Positions 12,952 to 17,535 of a stretch of 17,535 nt of DNA are shown here, piece after piece (within the stretch, counting starts at the first letter, position 1; the number at the start of each line of letters is the position of its first letter). The notes under the pieces are model-generated. The model ran no database searches and had not been told where the DNA came from. It saw nothing but the letters and a program-made list of their open reading frames with translations. The position numbers and the translations under genes were made by a program. The stretch comes from an uncultured Collinsella sp. Its GTDB lineage: Bacteria; Actinomycetota; Coriobacteriia; Coriobacteriales; Coriobacteriaceae. The stretch covers positions 1 to 17,535 of the forward strand of contig URZJ01000015.1 in assembly GCA_900552395.1 (NCBI GenBank). Direction: 5' to 3'.

Positions 12952-14430
12952 ATGTGCACGATGACGAAAGGGGGCTGCGTGGCAGGCTGGAATCTAACCG
13001 GCAATGCCGTTTCCGCCGAGTTCGACGGATCGGACGAGCAGGAGCGCAAAGAGCTCAGCGTGAGCCAAGCGGTGGAGATCGCCGCCGGCGCGCTCGATGC
13101 CATTCCACAGCTGAGCGTTTTGGGTGAGGTCACTGGTTTCCGCGGTCCCAATGCCCGAAGCGGCCACTGCTACTTCCAAATCAAGGACGACTCGGCGGCC
13201 GTCGACTGTATCATCTGGAAGGGCGCCTACCTTAAGCGCACCTTCGATCTGCGCGACGGCATGCAGGTGAGCTTTAAGGGCAGCTTTAATCTCTACAAGC
13301 CCACAGGCCGCATGAGCTTCGTCGCTCGCTCGTTTTCGCTGGCGGGGGAGGGCCTGCTGCGTCAACAAGTGGCGCAACTGGCCGAAAAGCTGCGTCGCGA
13401 GGGCCTGATGGACGAGGCACGCAAACGTCGCATTCCGGTGTTTTGCTCGCGTGTGGCGGTCGTCACCTCGCTTTCGGGCGCCGTAATCGACGACGTCAAG
13501 CGTACGCTGCGCCGTCGCAACCCGCTCGTCGAGCTCGTCTGCGTGGGCGCAAAGGTCCAGGGTGAGGGTGCGCCGGCGGAGCTTATTGAAGGCTTGCGCC
13601 GCGCCGCCGCCATTATGCCGGCGCCCGATTGCATCTTGCTGGTGCGCGGCGGTGGCTCCTTCGAAGACCTTATGACCTTTAACGACGAAGGGCTTGCCCG
13701 TGCGGTGGCGGCCTGTCCCGTGCCCGTGGTGACGGGCATTGGCCATGAGCCCGATACCTCGATCTGCGACATGGTGAGCGACCGCCGGGCCTCCACGCCC
13801 ACGGCGGCGGCCGAATCGGTGGCGCCGGCTATGACGGAGTTGGCCGATGTACTCGAGGCGCGTCATCAGCGTCTGGGCGCCGCGATGGCATCGATGATTG
13901 GGTCGGCCCAGGTCGACCTGGAGATGCTCGATCAGCGTGGTCGCCGCGCCTGGGATACCTATACGGCCCGTCTGGGCGATGCGCTCGATGCAGCCGCGCG
14001 CCGCCCGTGCCTCAACGACCCAACGTTTATGGTCGAGCGTCGCGAGTCTGAGCTTGCCTTGACGGCCGATCGTCTGTCTGGCGTCATAACGCGCTCGGTT
14101 GGGGCCTTCCGCTCCAACTTCGAGCGTCTGCCCGAGCGCTTGATCGCAAGCACCTCGGGGCTCGATGGCAAGCGCCATGCGCTCATGCTCGCAAGCTCCC
14201 GTCTAGAGCATCAGGGGCGCACGATGCTCAGCAGGCCGGCGTCCGACCTGGGCCGAGCGGCGGCTTCGCTCGATGCCCTGTCGCCGCTCAAGGTGCTTGC
14301 CCGCGGTTACTCCATCGCGTACAGCGATGACGGCGTGGCTACGACCGCCAAGACCTTTAAGCCGGGCGACGCCATTCGCGTGCGCATGGCGGACGGCACC
14401 GTGTCGGCAACGGTCGATACGGTCGAGTAG
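12952..14430 (+). CDS. xseA: Exodeoxyribonuclease VII large subunit
   Basis: 492 residues from ATG at 12952. GTG at 12979 is a serious alternative start because AAAGGGGG lies four bases before it. An N-terminal OB-fold (about 35-130; SVSQAVEIAAGAL, then FRGPNARSGHCYFQIKD) binds single-stranded DNA. The catalytic domain carries LVRGGGSFEDL (230-240), TFNDE (242-246), GIGHEPDTS (262-270) and ASTPTAAAES (280-289), the core motifs of XseA. A long helical region (about 290-440) follows, where small subunits dock, then a short C-terminal domain with the conserved LARGYSI. With several XseB copies it degrades single-stranded DNA from both ends to oligonucleotides in repair and recombination. The partner gene follows 42 bases downstream. 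Confidence 0.96.
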   Translation: MCTMTKGGCVAGWNLTGNAVSAEFDGSDEQERKELSVSQAVEIAAGALDAIPQLSVLGEVTGFRGPNARSGHCYFQIKDDSAAVDCIIWKGAYLKRTFDLRDGMQVSFKGSFNLYKPTGRMSFVARSFSLAGEGLLRQQVAQLAEKLRREGLMDEARKRRIPVFCSRVAVVTSLSGAVIDDVKRTLRRRNPLVELVCVGAKVQGEGAPAELIEGLRRAAAIMPAPDCILLVRGGGSFEDLMTFNDEGLARAVAACPVPVVTGIGHEPDTSICDMVSDRRASTPTAAAESVAPAMTELADVLEARHQRLGAAMASMIGSAQVDLEMLDQRGRRAWDTYTARLGDALDAAARRPCLNDPTFMVERRESELALTADRLSGVITRSVGAFRSNFERLPERLIASTSGLDGKRHALMLASSRLEHQGRTMLSRPASDLGRAAASLDALSPLKVLARGYSIAYSDDGVATTAKTFKPGDAIRVRMADGTVSATVDTVE

Positions 14431-14472
14431 GCCGCGTTTCACAGTGATAGACCCTTAGGAAAGGAAACAGAT

Positions 14473-14739
14473 ATGGCAGAGAAGACCCCGGTTGAGCAGC
14501 TTACGTACAAGCAGGCTTCTCAGGAGCTGGAGCTCATCATCCGCAGCTTGGAGTCGGGCGATATGGAGCTCGAGGAGTCGCTCGAGAGCTATACCCGCGG
14601 CGTCGAGCTCCTCAAAAGCCTGCGCACCCGCTTGTCCGATGCCGAGCAGAAGGTCTCGGTGCTCCTTAAGGACGTCGACGGCAACGACGTGCTCGCCGAC
14701 GGCGAAGCCGCCAACACGGACGACAACCTCTCGTTCTAA
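14473..14739 (+). CDS. xseB: Exodeoxyribonuclease VII small subunit
   Basis: 88 residues; AGGAAAGGAAA lies before the ATG. The core TYKQASQELELIIRSLESGD (11-30), then LEESLESYTRGVELLKSLRTRL (33-54) forms the two-helix hairpin typical of XseB. The C-terminus is an acidic, probably disordered tail. Several copies bind along the helical arm of XseA and are needed for activity. Spacing behind xseA indicates cotranscription. Confidence 0.95.
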   Translation: MAEKTPVEQLTYKQASQELELIIRSLESGDMELEESLESYTRGVELLKSLRTRLSDAEQKVSVLLKDVDGNDVLADGEAANTDDNLSF

Positions 14740-14788
14740 CCATCCCGACCAAATATAATTACCTTGGTCTGTGAGAAAGGAACCAGCC

Positions 14789-15124
14789 ATGTGTGATTGC
14801 ATCTTCTGCAAAATTGCCAACCACGAGATCCCCTCGACCGTTGTCTATGAGGACGACCAGGTCATCGCGTTCGACGACCTCAACCCCCAGGCGCCGGTCC
14901 ACACGCTCGTGATCCCAAAGAAGCACTACAGCGACATCGCCGACAACGTGCCGGCCGAGACCATGGGCGCCATGGCTCACGCCATCCAGGAGGTCGCCAA
15001 GGCCAAGGGTCTGGAGGACGGTTTCCGCGTCATCTCCAACAAGGGCGTCAATGCCGGCCAGACCGTCATGCACTTCCACATGCATGTCCTCGGCGGCAAG
15101 AACCTGGGCGAGAACCTCATCTGA
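14789..15124 (+). CDS. HIT-family nucleotide-binding hydrolase (HinT-like)
   Basis: The start is ATG at 14789 with GAAAGGAA eight bases upstream; the GTG at 14771 overlaps that site. 111 residues. The N-terminus CDCIFCKI (2-9) supplies the zinc-binding cysteines Cys4 and Cys7. NPQAPVHTLVIPKKH (32-46) is the conserved second block. The histidine triad HFHMH (95-99), with His97 as nucleophile, lies near the end in the context QTVMHFHMHVLGG. Members hydrolyse purine nucleoside phosphoramidates or AMP-lysine type adducts in the cytoplasm. The gene follows xseB by 49 bases and may be transcribed with it. The exact substrate is not predictable. Confidence 0.93.
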   Translation: MCDCIFCKIANHEIPSTVVYEDDQVIAFDDLNPQAPVHTLVIPKKHYSDIADNVPAETMGAMAHAIQEVAKAKGLEDGFRVISNKGVNAGQTVMHFHMHVLGGKNLGENLI

Positions 15125-15165
15125 GGGCGCGTAGCCCGTCGACTTGGCTGCCTTTGGAGTAATCT

Positions 15166-16056
15166 ATGCAGCTTTCTCAACTCGAATACCTTCAAGCGGT
15201 AGCGAACTATGGCGGCGTGCGCAAAGCAGCTCGCGCCGTTCATGTGAGTCCGCAGGCCGTTTCGTCGGCAATCAAAAAGTTGGAATCTGAGTATCAGATT
15301 GTTTTGCTCGACCGATCGGCGGGGGAGGCTGTTTTGTCTCCGGCGGGCAGAGAATTTGCACGTCGTGCACGCGTGATCTTGGCGCAAGTCGACGATCTCA
15401 AAAAGTACGCTCAATCGAGGGGCGACGGCGTCTCGCCCGATGGCCACTTTCGTCTTTACGCCCCCTGCCTTCATGGACGGGGGCGCCTTTTTGCCGAAAA
15501 ATGGTATGACTCGTTTGAACGCTCGCACCCTCAGATTCATCTTGATGTGTGGCATCAGCCAACGGCAACATGCTTTGAATCACTTATACTTGGAATTTCG
15601 GACGCGGCTATCTCATTCGAGGAACCACGGGACAGCGTCCTTTCTTCAAAATATTTGGGTGAAAAAGAGCTCAAGGTTCTTTCGTGCCCAGCGGGTCATC
15701 AATCTGTGGGCGCCATGACCATTCGCGAGTTACTGGGCGGCAGGCTCGCTGTTCCCATTAATTTGTCACCCTGTCTCAATGCAATCAATCAATGTCCCGA
15801 AGCCCAGCTCGTCAATTTTCGCTTCCGTGATGTTGAATACGGAAGCAGGGCTCAGACTGAGTTTCTTCAAGCCGGGGGATTGATATTGAGTTTGTCTGGG
15901 TCCTCTCTCGCATCGGATGGGTCAGAAGTGAGTGAGTGCTCCATTGAAGGTTCGCGTGATGTAACCTTGCCTATCTACTTTTGCTATCGGCAAAATTCCT
16001 GGACTGATCGACACCAGACGGTTTTTCTGCACCTATTGCGTCATCTTGCTTCGTGA
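15166..16056 (+). CDS. LysR-family transcription regulator
   Basis: 296 residues; TTTGGAG lies six bases before the ATG. Residues 1-60 are a classic LysR winged helix-turn-helix (LEYLQAVANYGGVRKAARAV, then VSPQAVSSAIKKLE at 27-40, and LSPAGREFARRAR), followed by a linker helix and an effector-binding domain from about 93. That second half is Cys-containing and weakly conserved, so I cannot name the ligand. By my count a 60-base line within the gene is about 43% GC, against about 63% for a line in the HIT gene just upstream, which suggests transfer. Unlike most LysR genes it is not divergent from its likely target: an MFS gene of similar composition follows on the same strand. Confidence 0.9.
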   Translation: MQLSQLEYLQAVANYGGVRKAARAVHVSPQAVSSAIKKLESEYQIVLLDRSAGEAVLSPAGREFARRARVILAQVDDLKKYAQSRGDGVSPDGHFRLYAPCLHGRGRLFAEKWYDSFERSHPQIHLDVWHQPTATCFESLILGISDAAISFEEPRDSVLSSKYLGEKELKVLSCPAGHQSVGAMTIRELLGGRLAVPINLSPCLNAINQCPEAQLVNFRFRDVEYGSRAQTEFLQAGGLILSLSGSSLASDGSEVSECSIEGSRDVTLPIYFCYRQNSWTDRHQTVFLHLLRHLAS

Positions 16057-16074
16057 AATTAATTGGCTTCGAGA

Positions 16075-16093
16075 CGTCAAGTGATTATTGACG
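16075..16093. promoter_or_regulatory. Candidate LysR operator between regulator and MFS gene
   Basis: CGTCAA (16075-16080) and TTGACG (16088-16093) form a perfect dyad of 19 bp with a 7-bp spacer. It lies about 85 bases before the MFS start, in the place expected for an activator site. The T/A-flanked dyad is compatible with LysR binding, but the regulator's site is not known. Confidence 0.4.
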
Positions 16094-16175
16094 CCTTGTA
16101 ACACATAGCTGACAGCTTTGCCCTCATGCTTTTCCAAGATTCCGATTTAGATTGCTGACTCTTGGAGGGCGGAGT

Positions 16176-17336
16176 ATGAAAAACCGTACGACTTTGCTTT
16201 ATATGATGTTCGTTTTCCTGTCGAACTTCAGCACCATCTTGTATTTCCTAACTGTCTACCTTGAGTTCGTCGGGCTTTCGATGGTAGCGATTTCTAGCAT
16301 GATGATTGCATATCAAGTGAGCAAGTTCATCCTTGAAGTTCCCACTGGCTATATTGCTGATAGGTTTGGACGAAAGACTAGCGGTCTCGTTGGCGTTGTG
16401 GGAATGCTTGGATACTACGCCGCCCTGCTTCTCGTCCGTTCTCCTTTGCTTTTAATCGGCGCGTTTGCCCTCAAAGGTTTTGCCGTTGCATGTGTGAGCG
16501 GATCCATAGAAGCGATTTACATTGACAGCGTCTCTCGGGACCAGCTCGTAAGACTTAATGTCGTTGAGCGATTTGTTTTCTATTCCTCTTATGCCATCTC
16601 CGCTTGTGTGGGCGGTTTCATTTCGTCCGTCGGTGCATACCTCATTGGTCTTTCGGCAGATATCATCGCAATGGTGTTGACGTTGGTTGTCGTTATCTGC
16701 ATTCCTGAGATGCGAAGAGGGGGCACTGCGGCGACACCTGAGCTTGGAATGAGCCCGAAGATGATTGGTGCTGCTATTACGGGTAATGGCGTTCTTCGGT
16801 CATCGTTCATCATGGACTGTTCTCAGGCATTTGCCTTCGTCGCCCTGGAAGATTTTTTCTCACTGTTGCTTGCAGGCCGCGGAATGAATGCCGTCGCTTC
16901 GGGCGTGACCATTGCGGTCCAGCTCCTTGTCTCCGCCTCCATAGGGTTTATTGTGCCCAGCGCGATTACTCGTGTCGACAAGGGCCGTTTTGCGCGTATT
17001 TGCGGCATCATTCGCTTAGTATTGACAGCTTTGTTTTTGATTCCCCTTACTCCGGTTAATTTGCTGCCCGTGTTCTATGTGCTGCAGACGGTTGCGTACT
17101 CGTTGTTTGCCCCAATCAAATACTCAATTTTTCAAAATGCTGCCGATTCTTCGATGCGCTGTTCACTGATTTCGGTTCAAAGCCAGATGGTGGCGGTGGG
17201 TGCCGTTCTTTTCTATCTGCTCAACGCTGTGTTGAGTAGTGTTGCGGGCATTCGAGTCGTATTGCTTGTTGCGCTCGGGATTTCTTCCCTGGTGTATATC
17301 CCCGCGCTATTTCGTCTTACAAGTCAAAGGCCGTGA
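16176..17336 (+). CDS. Major facilitator superfamily transporter, probable exporter
   Basis: The start is ATG at 16176 with GGAGGGCGGAG before it; the upstream alternative TTG at 16152 overlaps that site. 386 residues with about twelve hydrophobic segments. The MFS motif A, GYIADRFGRK (58-67), lies between helices 2 and 3, and a basic central loop (EMRRGG) separates two halves, as in 12-helix drug exporters or metabolite carriers. The substrate cannot be told. Base composition is lower in GC than the neighbouring housekeeping genes (about 52% in a sampled line against 70% in a line of xseA), matching the LysR gene before it. The two probably entered together, with the LysR protein controlling export. 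Confidence 0.87.
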   Translation: MKNRTTLLYMMFVFLSNFSTILYFLTVYLEFVGLSMVAISSMMIAYQVSKFILEVPTGYIADRFGRKTSGLVGVVGMLGYYAALLLVRSPLLLIGAFALKGFAVACVSGSIEAIYIDSVSRDQLVRLNVVERFVFYSSYAISACVGGFISSVGAYLIGLSADIIAMVLTLVVVICIPEMRRGGTAATPELGMSPKMIGAAITGNGVLRSSFIMDCSQAFAFVALEDFFSLLLAGRGMNAVASGVTIAVQLLVSASIGFIVPSAITRVDKGRFARICGIIRLVLTALFLIPLTPVNLLPVFYVLQTVAYSLFAPIKYSIFQNAADSSMRCSLISVQSQMVAVGAVLFYLLNAVLSSVAGIRVVLLVALGISSLVYIPALFRLTSQRP

Positions 17337-17369
17337 GTATTTGGGCATCGATAACTTATATATCAACGC

Positions 17370-17403
17370 AATAAACCCGAGCGCGAGGGCGTTTGGGTTT
17401 ATT
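17370..17403 (+). terminator. Terminator after the MFS gene
   Basis: AATAAACCC (17370-17378) and GGGTTTATT (17395-17403) are perfect arms. The stem continues through six more pairs, two of them G-T, to a GAG loop, for 15 bp in all. A T-rich TTTATTATT ends it. It separates the MFS gene from ackA. Confidence 0.75.
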
Positions 17404-17456
17404 ATTGAAGCGTATGTAACCTGGCGGCGCCACACCGCCTGTTAGTAGGGAGACAC

Positions 17457-17535
17457 ATGAACGTTCTGGTCGTCAACGCAGGATCTTCGACCCTTAAGTA
17501 TCAGGTCATCGATACCAAGTCCCACAAGGTGTCCG
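17457..17535 (+). CDS. ackA: Acetate kinase, N-terminal fragment (runs off the right edge)
   Basis: The first 26 residues are visible, starting at ATG 17457 with AGGGAG five bases upstream. NVLVVNAGSSTLKYQ at 2-16 is the N-terminal phosphate-binding signature of acetate and other acyl kinases (VNAGSSSLK in most). Acetate kinase interconverts acetyl phosphate plus ADP and acetate plus ATP in fermentation. No pta gene precedes it in this window. Butyrate or propionate kinase cannot be fully excluded from so short a piece. Confidence 0.85.
   Translation, partial: MNVLVVNAGSSTLKYQVIDTKSHKVS

Noticed and set aside
12994..14178. A 394-residue antisense frame within xseA
   Set aside because: All catalytic motifs belong to the plus-strand xseA frame; the antisense product is Arg/His-rich with no recognisable domain.
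1..17535. CRISPR array, tRNA, rRNA or insertion sequence
   Set aside because: No regularly spaced repeats, no tRNA or rRNA-like conserved segment and no transposase frame were found on reading both strands.

Overview
The window looks like a chromosomal segment of a high-GC, Gram-positive gut actinobacterium of the Coriobacteriia, most likely Collinsella or a close relative. This is inferred from the gene families, the codon use and the clear GGAGG-type ribosome binding sites; no taxonomic marker gene is present. By eye most genes are about 60-70% GC. The exception is a LysR/MFS pair near the right end, which is clearly more AT-rich.

Layout. 1-270: the 3' end of a membrane protein gene, converging on a cell-wall hydrolase gene (308-1441, minus strand). 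1442-1836: a regulatory stretch with nested palindromes and a foldable segment. 1837-3924 (plus strand): an ATP-grasp ligase followed by an aspartate/glutamate racemase. Together they resemble the D-aspartate ligase/aspartate racemase pair that makes the D-Asp cross-bridge of peptidoglycan. 4049-7603 (minus strand): a complete ECF transporter operon, in transcription order S component, fused double ATPase, EcfT. It is preceded by a 22-codon leader peptide with three consecutive Trp codons and a UUCG-loop terminator, which is a textbook layout for ribosome-mediated attenuation and points to tryptophan as the substrate. 7732-9534 (minus): a secreted, C-terminally anchored C69 peptidase. 9843-10862 (minus): a diacylglycerol-kinase-like lipid kinase with an unlisted 30-residue membrane peptide gene directly behind it. 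10961-15124 (plus): RNase D, a YugP-type zinc metalloprotease, both subunits of exonuclease VII, and a HIT hydrolase. 15166-17336 (plus): the LysR regulator and MFS exporter. 17457-end: the start of acetate kinase.

The strongest biology is (1) the Trp leader peptide and attenuator in front of a dedicated ECF transporter, with mutually exclusive antiterminator and terminator pairings visible in the sequence, plus an unexplained 21-nt near-perfect complement spanning the attenuator; and (2) the D-Asp ligase/racemase pair, which predicts D-Asp in the cell-wall bridge. Two RAYT/REP-like palindromes and a 100-bp structured palindromic element are candidate dispersed repeats. Several gene starts were moved downstream of the longest ORF because a good ribosome binding site sits just before an internal ATG. 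No tRNA, rRNA, CRISPR array or transposase gene was seen.
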